Source of the DNA: an uncultured Planktomarina sp. | GTDB taxonomy: Bacteria > Pseudomonadota > Alphaproteobacteria > Rhodobacterales > Rhodobacteraceae | DNA length: 64,000 nt | Assembly (NCBI GenBank): GCA_943788425.1 | Contig: CALSQF010000001.1 | Location: 186,001 to 250,000 of the forward strand | Direction: 5' to 3' | Made by a program: the position numbers and the translations under genes | The notes under the pieces: generated by a model | What the model was told of the DNA's origin: nothing | The model's database searches: none | The model's input: only the letters and a program-made list of their open reading frames with translations | Shown: positions 50,997 to 60,905 of the stretch, one piece after another | Numbering within the stretch: the first letter of the stretch is position 1 | Layout of the letters: each line of letters starts with the position of its first letter

Positions 50997-52328
50997 TTAC
51001 GGGCACATGAAATTCATGACCACTGCAAAGGCCGTCAGCGATAAAACCAAAAACAGCCCAATCGTCATCAAAACCCGTAAAGCGGAATCACTTGGTTTGC
51101 ACCCCGTGATTGCTTCATAGGCGCAAAATAGCAAATGTCCGCCATCTAGGACCGGAATGGGAAAGAGGTTCATCAAACCAACCGCGGCCGACAGCCCCGC
51201 AATCAGCGCAACAAAGGGCATCGCCCCTTGACGCGCCATCTGCCCAGCCGTCTCAGCAATCGCCACAGGTCCGGAAATATTACACGCGCTGATCGAGCCC
51301 AGAATCATCTGCTTCAAACCTGCCAGCGACAGGTTAATAATCGACCAAGTGCGCTCCGCCGCCGCAAGCAACGCCACGCCAATGGGCAATGGGTCCGTGC
51401 CCGGCTCAAAGAATGTACCACCAGAAATACCTACCAATCGCCGGTTCACAAAATCGCCATTGGCGCTGGGAATTGCAACTGATTTAGCAGTTAGGCGCAC
51501 ATCAAATTCTGTGCCCGTCCGCCAGACCGAAAACCCCATTTCATCCCCATCCGCCTTAGCCACGGCCTGTTGCAGCTGTGAAAACCCATTAATCGGCAGC
51601 CCATCAATCCGCAAAATAACGTCTCCGGCCTGCAACCCCGCCTCAATCGCAGCAGAGCGCGGCTGGACCTGCGCCACCAAAGCCGGGAACGGTACGGGCC
51701 CAACCACTGAGCGACGATTCCCATCGCGCAACACTGTATAGCGCACGGGTGCCTCAAGCGCCTGACCGATCGTCGCAAATTCTTCGTAACTGCGCACCTC
51801 CTGCCCCTCAACGGCTAGGATTTCATCTCCAATCTCGAGGCCCATTTCCCCAGGCACGGGGGTTAATTGGGCGATTTTCAAACTGCCATCATATTGGCCA
51901 TGCCACATGAAAAGTACGCAATATAGAATAATCGACAGGATAAAATTGAATACAGGCCCGGCCGCCGACGTCGCAGCCCGCGCCCAGATTGGCGCCCCAT
52001 GCATGGTTTTGCGCCGCTCCTGAGCACTCAGCTTCGGCAAAAGCGCCGCATCAGGCGCGCTGGCAGCACTGGCATCGCCTTTGAAACGCACAAACCCGCC
52101 GAACGGCAGCGCTGCAAATTGCCACCGCGTACCATGCCGGTCGACCCGCGAAAGCAGCACGGTGCCAAATCCCACCGAAAAAACCTCCGCATGGATGCCG
52201 CACCAACGCCCAACAATGTAATGGCCGTATTCGTGCACCGCCACGATGATCGATAAGGCGATCACAAAAAAGAAGAACATCCAAATAAATCCGCCAAAAG
52301 AGGCGGAGAGTGCAGCCATATCAAACAT
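50997..52328 (-). CDS. rseP: RIP metalloprotease RseP
   Basis: 443 residues. Zinc motif HEYGH (H32, E33, H36) in the first membrane helix, two PDZ domains in the periplasmic part (GDEILAVEGQEV, QAGDVILRIDGLPING), and the C-terminal LFPIPVLDGGHLL motif with the third zinc ligand. Site-2 protease of envelope stress signalling. It overlaps dxr by eight bases. Confidence 0.95.
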   Translation of the reverse strand: MFDMAALSASFGGFIWMFFFFVIALSIIVAVHEYGHYIVGRWCGIHAEVFSVGFGTVLLSRVDRHGTRWQFAALPFGGFVRFKGDASAASAPDAALLPKLSAQERRKTMHGAPIWARAATSAAGPVFNFILSIILYCVLFMWHGQYDGSLKIAQLTPVPGEMGLEIGDEILAVEGQEVRSYEEFATIGQALEAPVRYTVLRDGNRRSVVGPVPFPALVAQVQPRSAAIEAGLQAGDVILRIDGLPINGFSQLQQAVAKADGDEMGFSVWRTGTEFDVRLTAKSVAIPSANGDFVNRRLVGISGGTFFEPGTDPLPIGVALLAAAERTWSIINLSLAGLKQMILGSISACNISGPVAIAETAGQMARQGAMPFVALIAGLSAAVGLMNLFPIPVLDGGHLLFCAYEAITGCKPSDSALRVLMTIGLFLVLSLTAFAVVMNFMCP

Positions 52329-53484
52329 CTATTGTCCGGGCCCTTTCGCGCGTGGCTTGATCGGCTTGCAAAACATCTGGTAAATCACGCGGCGCCGTGC
52401 CCAAAAGCCCAGACCGGTCCATATCGTGCAAAGCTTTTTCGACTAATATAGCCATATCCAAAAATCCAATGTCACCAGCAATGAAGCGATCTAACGCCAC
52501 TTCTTTGGCCGCATTGAAAGCGGCGCCCCAAAGATGGCCCTGCCGCATAACCTCGCGCGCCAAACGAAGCGCAGGGTAACGCGCCTCATCGGCCGCATAG
52601 AAGCGAAATTGGCCAATCTGCGTGAGATCCAATCGCGCAACATCCAACGGTCGGCGCATAGGATAGTGAAGCGCAAAGCCAATGGCATGGCGCATATCCG
52701 GCGGTCCGACATGAGCCATCATCCCACCGTCTTGAAACCCAACCATTGCATGGATCAAACTTTCGGGGTGAATAATTGTCTCAATTTGCGCCTCACGAAC
52801 CCCAAAGAACTCTTTGGTTTCAATTAATTCCATGGCCTTGTTAAACATAGAGGCACTGTCAATGGTAATCCTTTGGCCCATGGACCAATTGGGATGGGTT
52901 TGGGCCTGCGCCGGGGTGGCCTTGGCCAAATCCGCTTGCGGCCAATCGCGAAACGCACCGCCGCTTGCCGTAATGATAATCCGCTCAACATTTGCAATGT
53001 CTTCGCCAATTAGGACCTGAAACACCGCGGAATGTTCGCTGTCTACCGGCAGAATTGTCGCCCCATGTCTCCGGGCCTCTTCCAGTAAGATTGGACCTGC
53101 GGCCACCAGCGACTCTTTGTTGGCAAGCGCCAAGGTCGCGCCTTGCCGCACGGCATGTAAACTGGGCGTCAGCCCCGCCACGCCCACTATGCATGACATG
53201 ATCCAATCCGCTGGCCGATCGGCCGCGCGCGCGATCGCCTGCGCGCCCGCCTCAACCGCCACACCAGATCCGGCCAGTGCCGCTTGCAACTCTGGCAAGA
53301 AATCTTCAAAGGCCGTGACAACCACTTCGGGGGAAAATTCAAGCGCGTCTTTGGCCAGCTGCGCAATATTGCGGCCGCCGCTCAAAGCCACCACGTGATA
53401 GGCCGCTGGGTCGCGCCGCAAAAGATCCAAAGTATTTTGCCCGATGGATCCTGTGGCGCCGAAGATTGAAACCCGGCGCGTCAC
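52321..53484 (-). CDS. dxr: 1-deoxy-D-xylulose 5-phosphate reductoisomerase
   Basis: 387 residues. NADPH-binding IFGATGSIGQNTLDLL, metal and substrate residues in LPVDSEHSAVFQ and ITASGGAFRDWP, and SMFNKAMELIETKEFF. Commits to isoprenoids by the MEP path. Four-base overlap with cdsA. Its product line leads to undecaprenyl phosphate via uppS in the same operon. Confidence 0.97.
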   Translation of the reverse strand: MTRRVSIFGATGSIGQNTLDLLRRDPAAYHVVALSGGRNIAQLAKDALEFSPEVVVTAFEDFLPELQAALAGSGVAVEAGAQAIARAADRPADWIMSCIVGVAGLTPSLHAVRQGATLALANKESLVAAGPILLEEARRHGATILPVDSEHSAVFQVLIGEDIANVERIIITASGGAFRDWPQADLAKATPAQAQTHPNWSMGQRITIDSASMFNKAMELIETKEFFGVREAQIETIIHPESLIHAMVGFQDGGMMAHVGPPDMRHAIGFALHYPMRRPLDVARLDLTQIGQFRFYAADEARYPALRLAREVMRQGHLWGAAFNAAKEVALDRFIAGDIGFLDMAILVEKALHDMDRSGLLGTAPRDLPDVLQADQATRERARTIDV

Positions 53485-54266
53485 GACAGAAACAGCGCCG
53501 TAATCAAGCCAAACGTCGCGGCCCCGCCAATGAAGCCATCAAGCCGATCTAAAAAACCGCCATGCCCTGGAATGAGTTGCGAGCTGTCTTTAACGCCCTG
53601 GCGGCGTTTTACCCAGCTCTCAGCGATATCCCCCATCTGCGCGCCGAAGGCCACGCATATAGCCACCGGAACGGGCCATATAGCGCCGATTTGTTGCGTC
53701 AGATACAGACCAAAAGTCCCTGCCAAAAGCCACCCTGCCACAGTGCCGCTCCAAGTTTTTTTGGGGCTTACAGCTGGCCAAAACTTCGCGCCGCCGATCC
53801 ATCGTCCAGCGATATAACCTCCAATATCCGAAAGAATGACCACAGTGGCCAAGACCGCGATGCCAAGCGCCCCAAACGTCAAGGCAAGATACCAATAGGA
53901 CAGCATACCAATCGTCAAGAGACCGCCATAACCGATGTACATCCTACGATTATGAGAGATGAACACCGCGCCCAGCATGATTGGAAGAAAGCCCGCTGCG
54001 GCTGCTAGGGTCAAATTCTGGGTCAAAACTGTTGGCAGCACGGCCATAGGCAACCATTCTATGCCGGCCACAGCCGCGACCGCCAGCAAGCGCCATCGAT
54101 TTAGGCCAAACATGCGTGCCAATTCCCATTGCATGGCGACCACAGCCACCACGCCAAGGACCAACACCCCGATACGTCCAAAATAGAGAGAGGCAGAAAA
54201 AATAAGTAGCAAGGCCACAGCAGAGGCCATGCGCAGCGGCAGATCTGCCCATCGGTCCTGTGTCAT
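53481..54266 (-). CDS. cdsA: Phosphatidate cytidylyltransferase
   Basis: 261 residues with seven to eight membrane helices and the CDP-DAG synthase signature near the C-terminus: SPKKTWSG, then KRRQGVKDSSQLIPGHGGFL with the DRLDG end. It makes CDP-diacylglycerol for phospholipids. Overlaps both dxr and uppS by four bases, so translation is tightly coupled. Confidence 0.96.
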   Translation of the reverse strand: MTQDRWADLPLRMASAVALLLIFSASLYFGRIGVLVLGVVAVVAMQWELARMFGLNRWRLLAVAAVAGIEWLPMAVLPTVLTQNLTLAAAAGFLPIMLGAVFISHNRRMYIGYGGLLTIGMLSYWYLALTFGALGIAVLATVVILSDIGGYIAGRWIGGAKFWPAVSPKKTWSGTVAGWLLAGTFGLYLTQQIGAIWPVPVAICVAFGAQMGDIAESWVKRRQGVKDSSQLIPGHGGFLDRLDGFIGGAATFGLITALFLS

Positions 54267-54970
54267 GCGTAGATCGCTCCAAATCGGCGCTCACGAGCCC
54301 CAAAATTGGACAGCAATTTGGTGAACTCATCAGCATTAAAATCAGGCCAAAGCGTATCGATAAACTCATATTCCGCATATGCGGATTGCCACAGAAGAAA
54401 GTTGGAGATGCGCGCCTCGCCGCTGGTGCGGATCACCAAATCCGGATCGGGCAATAAATGCGTGTCCAAATACCGCGCCAAGACTTCGGCTGTCACATCC
54501 TTTGCGGCCAACACGCCGCTTTCCACATCTCCAGCCATACGCTGCGCCGCGCGCGTCACCTCATCACGTCCCCCGTAATTGAGCGCGATCGTCAAATGCA
54601 CTTTTGAATTATGCGCCGTCAATGCCTCAAGCTCATCCATAAGTTTGATCAACGTTTTATCAAGCCGCAGACGATCCCCGATGAAGCGAACCCGCACGCC
54701 CTCACTTACCAAATCTCTGGCTTCGCTCAATATGTAACGCTTGAACAGTCGCATTAAACCACCAACTTCCGCCTGGGTGCGTTTCCAGTTTTCTGTTGAA
54801 AACGCGAATATCGTCAGATGCTTAACGCCAACATCCGGACAGGATTGAACGATTTCACGAATCCTTTTGGCCCCCTCGTGGTGGCCCGCTAACCGCGGCA
54901 GGCCGCGTTGCTGCGCCCAACGGCCATTTCCGTCCATGATAATCGCAACATGTTCCGCCGATTGTGCCAT
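54263..54970 (-). CDS. uppS: Undecaprenyl diphosphate synthase
   Basis: 235 residues of the cis-prenyltransferase family. Catalytic Asp in IIMDGNGRWAQQRG, then LPRLAGHHEGAKRIR, FAFSTENWKRT and the C-terminal LVIRTSGEARISNFLLWQ. It makes the C55 lipid carrier for cell wall and LPS. 14-bp gap to frr. Confidence 0.97.
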   Translation of the reverse strand: MAQSAEHVAIIMDGNGRWAQQRGLPRLAGHHEGAKRIREIVQSCPDVGVKHLTIFAFSTENWKRTQAEVGGLMRLFKRYILSEARDLVSEGVRVRFIGDRLRLDKTLIKLMDELEALTAHNSKVHLTIALNYGGRDEVTRAAQRMAGDVESGVLAAKDVTAEVLARYLDTHLLPDPDLVIRTSGEARISNFLLWQSAYAEYEFIDTLWPDFNADEFTKLLSNFGARERRFGAIYA

Positions 54971-54984
54971 TGAACCAGTCCGAT

Positions 54985-55551
54985 CTAAACCATCATAATT
55001 TCGGTTTGCTTGGTTTCTAAAGCGGTATCTATCAACTTAATTTGCGCATCGGTCAGGGACTGGACCTCTGTTTCCCAGAGCTTTTGGTCATCTTCCGGCA
55101 TACCGGCCGCCTTGGCCTTTTTGATCTGATCCATTCCGTCCCGGCGGATATTGCGCACCGACACCCGGCAGTGCTCTGCGTAGCCCGCCGCCACTTTTGT
55201 TAACTCCCGACGCCGCTCTTCGTTCAGTTCCGGGATAGGCAGCATGATGATTGTGCCGTTAGTTTGCGGGTTTATTCCCAGACCGCTTTCGCGAATGGCT
55301 TTTTCGACTTTGCCAACCAGTGTTTTGTCCCAAACATTAACCGTAACCATCCGCGATTCCGGGACATTGACTGTGCCAACTTGGTTTATGGGGGTCATCT
55401 GCCCGTAAGCGTCCACCATCACCGGATCAAGAATAGATCCACTGGCCCGTCCTGTGCGCAGCGAGGCAAATTCTGTTTTCAACGAGGCCATTGCACCGTT
55501 CATGCGACGTTGAAGGTCATCAATATCAATATCTAATGGATCATCGGACAT
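54985..55551 (-). CDS. frr: Ribosome recycling factor
   Basis: 188 residues, normal length. Core [32 protein letters not shown], and [12 protein letters not shown] near the C-terminus. It splits post-termination ribosomes together with EF-G. It follows pyrH by 21 bp, the common pyrH-frr-uppS order. Confidence 0.97.
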   Translation of the reverse strand: MSDDPLDIDIDDLQRRMNGAMASLKTEFASLRTGRASGSILDPVMVDAYGQMTPINQVGTVNVPESRMVTVNVWDKTLVGKVEKAIRESGLGINPQTNGTIIMLPIPELNEERRRELTKVAAGYAEHCRVSVRNIRRDGMDQIKKAKAAGMPEDDQKLWETEVQSLTDAQIKLIDTALETKQTEIMMV

Positions 55552-55572
55552 GCTATTTCTTTCTTAAGTTGG

Positions 55573-56304
55573 TTAACCGTGAACCTTGGTATAAGTTCCG
55601 TTGCCGGATAAAATTCCCTTAAACCCGCCAGGCTCATCGAGTGAGAACACAATGATCGGTAAATTATTATCACGCGCCAAAGCGATTGCTGAAGCATCCA
55701 TAACTTTTAAGCGCTTTTGTAAAACCTCATCATAGGTCACCGACGCGTAGCGTACCGCGTCTCTGTGTTTCTTGGGATCTTTATCATAAATACCATCAAC
55801 CTGTGTGCCTTTAAAAATTGCCTCGCAGGCCATTTCACTCGCCCTCAAGGTGGCCGCGGTATCGGTGGTGAAATAGGGATTGCCCGTCCCTGCTGCAAAA
55901 ATCACCACCCGCTTTTTCTCCAAATGGCGCACTGCGCGGCGGCGAATGTAAGGTTCACACACCTGATCCATTGGGATCGCAGAGACCACCCGGGTATGAA
56001 CGCCCTGCTCTTCTAATGAGCTTTGCATCGCAAGCGCGTTCATAACAGTTGCCAGCATACCCATGTAATCCGCCGTGGTGCGCTCCATACCCTGCGCAGA
56101 GCCCTGCAACCCTCGAAAGATGTTACCGCCACCGATGACCATGCAAATCTCGGCACCAACATCATGAACAGTTTTCACCTCAGTGGCGATCTGCTCCACG
56201 GTCGGTGGATGAAGACCGTATCCTTGATCTCCCATCAAGGCCTCACCAGAAATTTTCAATAGAACACGTTTGAATTGAACTTGGGAACTGGGAGTTTGGT
56301 GCAT
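55573..56304 (-). CDS. pyrH: UMP kinase
   Basis: 243 residues of the amino acid kinase fold. KISGEALMG near the N-terminus, [23 protein letters not shown] and [13 protein letters not shown]. It phosphorylates UMP to UDP. First gene of the pyrH-frr-uppS-cdsA-dxr-rseP run, divergent from miaA over 98 bp. Confidence 0.97.
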   Translation of the reverse strand: MHQTPSSQVQFKRVLLKISGEALMGDQGYGLHPPTVEQIATEVKTVHDVGAEICMVIGGGNIFRGLQGSAQGMERTTADYMGMLATVMNALAMQSSLEEQGVHTRVVSAIPMDQVCEPYIRRRAVRHLEKKRVVIFAAGTGNPYFTTDTAATLRASEMACEAIFKGTQVDGIYDKDPKKHRDAVRYASVTYDEVLQKRLKVMDASAIALARDNNLPIIVFSLDEPGGFKGILSGNGTYTKVHG

Positions 56305-56402
56305 TGTGCCCTCATGTTATTTTTGCTTAAGATGTCTCAAAAATTGACCAAGAGCAACGGCGTGTGACAGAGCAAATGAAAAAAAGTGGAGAAATGCGAT
56401 AA

Positions 56403-57293
56403 ATGGTGCGAAATTCTTTGCTCTCAACGCTGGGGGAAACTCGCCCGGTTTTGATTGCTGGGGCAACCGCAAGTGGCAAATCCGCCCTTGCGCTAGATAT
56501 CGCGGCAAAATTGGGCGGCGTCATTGTCAATGCCGATGCGCTGCAAGTCTACAGCGGTTGGCGCCTTCTTACCGCACGCCCCTCAGATGAGGAAGAAAAC
56601 GGTGCACCGCATGCATTATATGGTCACGTGGCCAATCATGAAAGCTATTCAGTTGGCAATTGGCTGCGCGACATTGGCCCAATTCTGAGTGGAGACAAAC
56701 GTCCGATCATTGTGGGCGGCACCGGGCTTTACTTTCGAGCTTTGACGGAGGGGCTCGCAGATATCCCCGCCATTTCTGCCAATATTCGCGCCCAATCGGC
56801 GGATCTCCTGTCCCAGGGCGGTCTGCAGCAGATGTTAGATGATTTAGATGCGGAAACACGCGCGAGGATTGACGTGCAAAATCCGATGCGGGTTGCGCGG
56901 GCTTGGGAGGTTTTGCAGGGCACCGGGCAATCTATTGTAAGTTGGCAAGCAAAAACTCCGCCGCCTCTGTTACCCCTGGCAGCCTGTCACGCACTGCATT
57001 TGACTAGCACTGTTGATTGGCTAAATGACAGGCTCAAGCGGCGCTTTGATATCATGATCGCGCAAGGAGCTCTAGAAGAAGCCCGTAGCAATTTTGAGAC
57101 TTGGGACCCCGAGTGGCAGTCCTCACAAGCTATTGGCGCCCCTGAATTGATCGCGCATCTGTCTGGGCATTTGAGTTTAGAGGAAGCCACTGTCCTCGCC
57201 GTGACAGCCTCAAGTCAATTTGCCAAACGTCAAAGAACATGGTTTCGAAAACGTATGGCGTCTTGGCAGAGGTATAATGCTGACCAACTTTAA
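56403..57293 (+). CDS. miaA: tRNA dimethylallyltransferase
   Basis: 296 residues. Walker A LIAGATASGKSALAL, the DxxQxY motif in VNADALQVYSGWRLLTARPS, and IIVGGTGLYFRALTEG. It adds dimethylallyl to A37 of tRNAs reading U-starting codons. The C-terminal KRQRTWFRKRM motif is present. No terminator is evident in the 230 bp downstream. Confidence 0.96.
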   Translation: MVRNSLLSTLGETRPVLIAGATASGKSALALDIAAKLGGVIVNADALQVYSGWRLLTARPSDEEENGAPHALYGHVANHESYSVGNWLRDIGPILSGDKRPIIVGGTGLYFRALTEGLADIPAISANIRAQSADLLSQGGLQQMLDDLDAETRARIDVQNPMRVARAWEVLQGTGQSIVSWQAKTPPPLLPLAACHALHLTSTVDWLNDRLKRRFDIMIAQGALEEARSNFETWDPEWQSSQAIGAPELIAHLSGHLSLEEATVLAVTASSQFAKRQRTWFRKRMASWQRYNADQL

Positions 57294-57527
57294 AATGGCA
57301 TTGTTACATTATTAGGTAAGGCGGAGATATAGGCCCCGCTATTCATGGACATGTTGCAAACGATGACACCTGCCTAATTTTTAAGTCAGGCAGAGCGGCT
57401 GTACCGTTCTCGACTTGCGGGAACACCATTGCTAACCTAATATAAAAAATAAAAACTAAAGTTTTACCCCTCAAGCATGCGGCAAACACCGTCAATAACC
57501 AATCCGTATGCCCAAGGTTGTTGTAAA

Positions 57528-57836
57528 TTAGAGAGCCTGTTCCTTAATACACTCAAAAACAATGCGCACCTCTTTACGCTGGCGACCCCCAATTGGCGTC
57601 AATAGGTAGAACGCACGGCTTGGAGCTAGATCGATTGTAAATGGCTTGGTAAGTTGACCCTTCGCAACATCACCGCCCATTAACGGGAACACTCCTAGCG
57701 CCACACCCTGCCCGTCTTTTACCGCACGCTGAACCATGTTTAAATCCACTATCACAACTTCGCTTTTGGGATTGAGATTAGGGCAACCCGCCTGGGCAAA
57801 CTAGTTAATCCATTCACTACATCTTGAAATAACGCA
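57528..57836 (-). pseudogene. LysR-family (GcvA-like) regulator fragment
   Basis: The C-terminal end of a LysR effector domain: VDLNMVQRAVKDGQGVALG and a normal end (VFECIKEQAL). Upstream in frame come FAQAGCPNLNPKSEV, a TAG at 57801-57803 where family members have Trp (WIN-stop-FAQ), and a TAA at 57837. No helix-turn-helix domain remains anywhere upstream. It is divergent to the ABC importer and may once have regulated it. Confidence 0.72.
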
Positions 57837-58000
57837 TTATAGGTGACAAACGTCGTTTTTGGGTTGTTGCTAATATACTTTCACGTTGACCTGAGCTGAT
57901 TTTTAAGCATGAATAAGGTTCGAACAAGCTAAATGCAGAAGGCCAAATAAATAGCCAAAATTTTAGTTTTAATGACTTTCGGCGTCACAGGGAGAAAAAA

Positions 58001-59647
58001 ATGACCCAAAAAAAAATATCCATGCATCCAGCTGCAGAAATGTATGCTAACGAAGTAAAAGAGGGCAAGCTTGACCGTCGCGAATTTATGTCCCGTGCAA
58101 CAGCCCTCGGTGTAACAACCGTAGCGGCGTATGGCCTGTTAGGTATCAACACCCCGCTAAAAGCGGGCGGACACGCCAAACGAGGCGGTACAATTCGCAT
58201 GCAGATGGAAGTTCGCGCTTTAAAAGATCCTCGAACTTATGACTGGACTCAAATTGCTACGGTAACTGCGGGTTGGCTAGAGTATCTGGTTGAGTATAAT
58301 TCTGACGGTTCATTTGAGCCAATGTTGCTGGCCTCATGGTCCGCAAATGCAGACGCCACGCAATATACTTTGAAAGTTCGCGAGGGCGTTAAATGGAATA
58401 ATGGCGACGATTTCACCGCGGATGATGTAGCTAGGAATATTATCGGTTGGTGTGAAAAAGATGTTGAAGGGAACTCAATGGCCGGTCGGATGGCTTCGCT
58501 GATTGATCCAGATACGAATAAGGCCCGAGATGGAGCTATAGTTGTAGTGGATGCATCGACAGTGCAGTTGAATTTATTGGCACCGGACATCACAATTGTA
58601 CCTGGTTTCGCGGACTACCCTGCAGCAATTGTCCACAGCAGTCACAATCCTGACGATATGATCGGTACCGCAGTTGGGACTGGTTTTATGAGACCAGAAT
58701 CCTACGAGGTGGGTGTTAAAGCAGTCAATGTTCGTAATGACAGCCACGAATGGTGGGGATACGCTGCCGGCAAAGGCGGTTTCTTGGACCGGATTGAATA
58801 CATAGATTACGGGACAGACATGTCAGCAACTGTTGCGGCCTATGAATCAGAAGAAATTGACATGAACTGGGAATCAGTTGGTGAATTTTCTGATATATTC
58901 GACAGCATTGGACTCGTGAAATCAGCCGTTACTTCAGGATCCACTATCGTGGTTCGCACTAATCAAACGCATGAGCAGTATAAGGACAAACGGGTTCGGA
59001 AAGCCATTGCAATGGCTGTTGACAATAATGTACTTCTCGAGCTTGGGGTTAATGGTCAGGGTATCGCAGCAGACAATTGCCATGTTGGGCCGATACATCC
59101 AGAGCATGATCCGTCGGTCACTCGCATACCGCATGATCCTGCAGGAGCACTAGCTTTGATGAAAGAAGCTGGTATGGAGGACTATGAGCACGAGCTGATA
59201 TCTATAGATGACAATTGGAGAAAAGACACAACTGACGCTGTTGCAGCCCAACTTCGGGATGCAGGCATTAAGGTAAAGCGTACAATCCTTCCAGGATCAA
59301 CTTTCTGGAATGACTGGGCAAATTATCCATTTTCATCCACAAACTGGAACCACCGTCCATTAGGAACACAAGTTCTTGGCCTTGCATACCGTTCGGGAGA
59401 GGCTTGGAATGAATTTGGTTGGTCAAATCCTGATTTTGACGCATTGCTAGCAGAAGCCAATTCATTGGCAAACGCCGACGAGCGGCGAGTTGTAATGGGA
59501 AAAATGCAGGCTCTAGTAATTGAAGAGGGCGTAACTATCCAACCGTACTGGCGCCAGGTCGTTCGGCATCATACGGACAACTTAGTCGGCGTTGATATGC
59601 ACATAGCATATCTGCCACAAGTTTATAAGTGGGCCTTGAAAGCCTAA
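58001..59647 (+). CDS. ABC transporter substrate-binding protein (family 5, peptide/nickel type)
   Basis: 548 residues. Twin-arginine-type signal ([20 protein letters not shown]), so probably exported folded by Tat. SBP_bac_5 features follow: AHRGGTIRM-type start (KRGGTIRMQ), [20 protein letters not shown] and [10 protein letters not shown]. It binds a peptide, opine or similar solute in the periplasm. AGGGAG precedes the ATG. A strong hairpin follows the stop and probably raises its level over that of the permeases. Confidence 0.93.
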   Translation: MTQKKISMHPAAEMYANEVKEGKLDRREFMSRATALGVTTVAAYGLLGINTPLKAGGHAKRGGTIRMQMEVRALKDPRTYDWTQIATVTAGWLEYLVEYNSDGSFEPMLLASWSANADATQYTLKVREGVKWNNGDDFTADDVARNIIGWCEKDVEGNSMAGRMASLIDPDTNKARDGAIVVVDASTVQLNLLAPDITIVPGFADYPAAIVHSSHNPDDMIGTAVGTGFMRPESYEVGVKAVNVRNDSHEWWGYAAGKGGFLDRIEYIDYGTDMSATVAAYESEEIDMNWESVGEFSDIFDSIGLVKSAVTSGSTIVVRTNQTHEQYKDKRVRKAIAMAVDNNVLLELGVNGQGIAADNCHVGPIHPEHDPSVTRIPHDPAGALALMKEAGMEDYEHELISIDDNWRKDTTDAVAAQLRDAGIKVKRTILPGSTFWNDWANYPFSSTNWNHRPLGTQVLGLAYRSGEAWNEFGWSNPDFDALLAEANSLANADERRVVMGKMQALVIEEGVTIQPYWRQVVRHHTDNLVGVDMHIAYLPQVYKWALKA

Positions 59648-59656
59648 TTTCATAAT

Positions 59657-59686
59657 TGGGCCGCTTCAATTATTTGGGGCGGCCCA
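59657..59686 (+). terminator. Intercistronic hairpin after the binding-protein gene
   Basis: TGGGCCGC ... GCGGCCCA, a perfect 8-bp GC-rich stem with a 14-nt loop, ten bases after the stop and 50 bp before the permease. No U-tract directly follows, so it looks like an mRNA-protecting or attenuating stem. Confidence 0.65.
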
Positions 59687-59735
59687 TCATATAGATAAAT
59701 AAAAACTTTTATCAGTACCCTAAGGACCCCAAAAT

Positions 59736-60893
59736 ATGGGAATATTTTTAATCCGCCGCATATCATTAATGTTGCTCACAGCCCTATCTCTGACATTTAT
59801 TGTCTTTGTGATGACCAATTTACAACCAAACTTGGAAAAATTAGCCAAAACACAGGGCAATTTCCGTATGTCAGAAGCGGAAGTATCGAGTTATTTAAGG
59901 GACCGTGGTTTTGAACGCCCCGTTACACTTAAATACGGGGAGTGGCTAGGGGTAGTTCCAAGTTATCGTATCGAAGGGCGAGATGGTGAAACCCGTAGTC
60001 GGTGCTCTGCCCATGGGGTAATTCAATCAAATACACCTAGATATTGTGGCATCATTCAAGGCTATTGGGGGCAAAGTTGGGTATTCAAAGAACCTGTCGC
60101 TAATGTCATTGCGAAGCGGCTATCCGCAACCGGTGTTTTGATGTTGTGGGTATTTCTAGTAATGATCCCGAGCGCATTATTTTTAGGTGTGTTAGCCGGA
60201 ATGAAAGAGGGATCTCGATTAGATAGGACTTTGTCGACGGGCGCAATTGCAACGACTGCAACACCCGAGTACGTGTCAGGGGTAGTTTTCATTGCTCTTC
60301 TAGCATCATCAAAATTTGGCCTAAGCCCACTTTTTAGCTCTCTTGGTTGGTCAGATAAACGGATTTTATTCAAAGGATCTGCGACTTCGGCGGCCAAAGA
60401 AATACCAGCTGACTACGATGTATACTGGCTGCCAGATTTTTTAGAGGGTTTCTGGTGGAAAGTCGCAGAAGCCCCAACATTAGAAAATTTTATGTTACCG
60501 GTTCTTACAATTGCGCTTTATGGCATGGGGTACATTGCGAGAATGACAAGAGCTTCAATGGCGGAAGTAATGACAAGTCAATACATCCGAACAGCAAGGC
60601 TGAAAGGTGTTAATTTTAAAAATATTGTAATTAAACACGCGCTACGAAACGCTTTAATAGCCCCATTTACAGTGATTATGTTACAAATACCCTGGCTTCT
60701 CACAGGTGTTGTGATTGTTGAGACGCTTTTCAATTTTAAAGGGTTAGGCTTTGCACTAGTGCAAGCAGCGGGAAATAATGATATCGATTTACTTCTCGCT
60801 GTATCAGTTGTTTCTGTAATAGTGGTCCTAGTGACCCAACTGATATCAGATATCGGTTATGTCTTCTTAAACCCGCGCATAAGCATTTCATAG
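59736..60893 (+). CDS. ABC transporter permease (DppB type)
   Basis: 385 residues. First helix at the N-terminus (FLIRRISLMLLTALSLTF), a roughly 100-residue periplasmic loop, then five further helices. The EAA-loop RTARLKGVNFKNIVIKHALR holds the G that contacts the ATPase. The loop contains two cysteines (RCSAHG, RYCGI) that could pair. Second gene of the importer operon. Confidence 0.93.
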   Translation: MGIFLIRRISLMLLTALSLTFIVFVMTNLQPNLEKLAKTQGNFRMSEAEVSSYLRDRGFERPVTLKYGEWLGVVPSYRIEGRDGETRSRCSAHGVIQSNTPRYCGIIQGYWGQSWVFKEPVANVIAKRLSATGVLMLWVFLVMIPSALFLGVLAGMKEGSRLDRTLSTGAIATTATPEYVSGVVFIALLASSKFGLSPLFSSLGWSDKRILFKGSATSAAKEIPADYDVYWLPDFLEGFWWKVAEAPTLENFMLPVLTIALYGMGYIARMTRASMAEVMTSQYIRTARLKGVNFKNIVIKHALRNALIAPFTVIMLQIPWLLTGVVIVETLFNFKGLGFALVQAAGNNDIDLLLAVSVVSVIVVLVTQLISDIGYVFLNPRISIS

Positions 60894-60905
60894 GAGCTGT
60901 GAGCA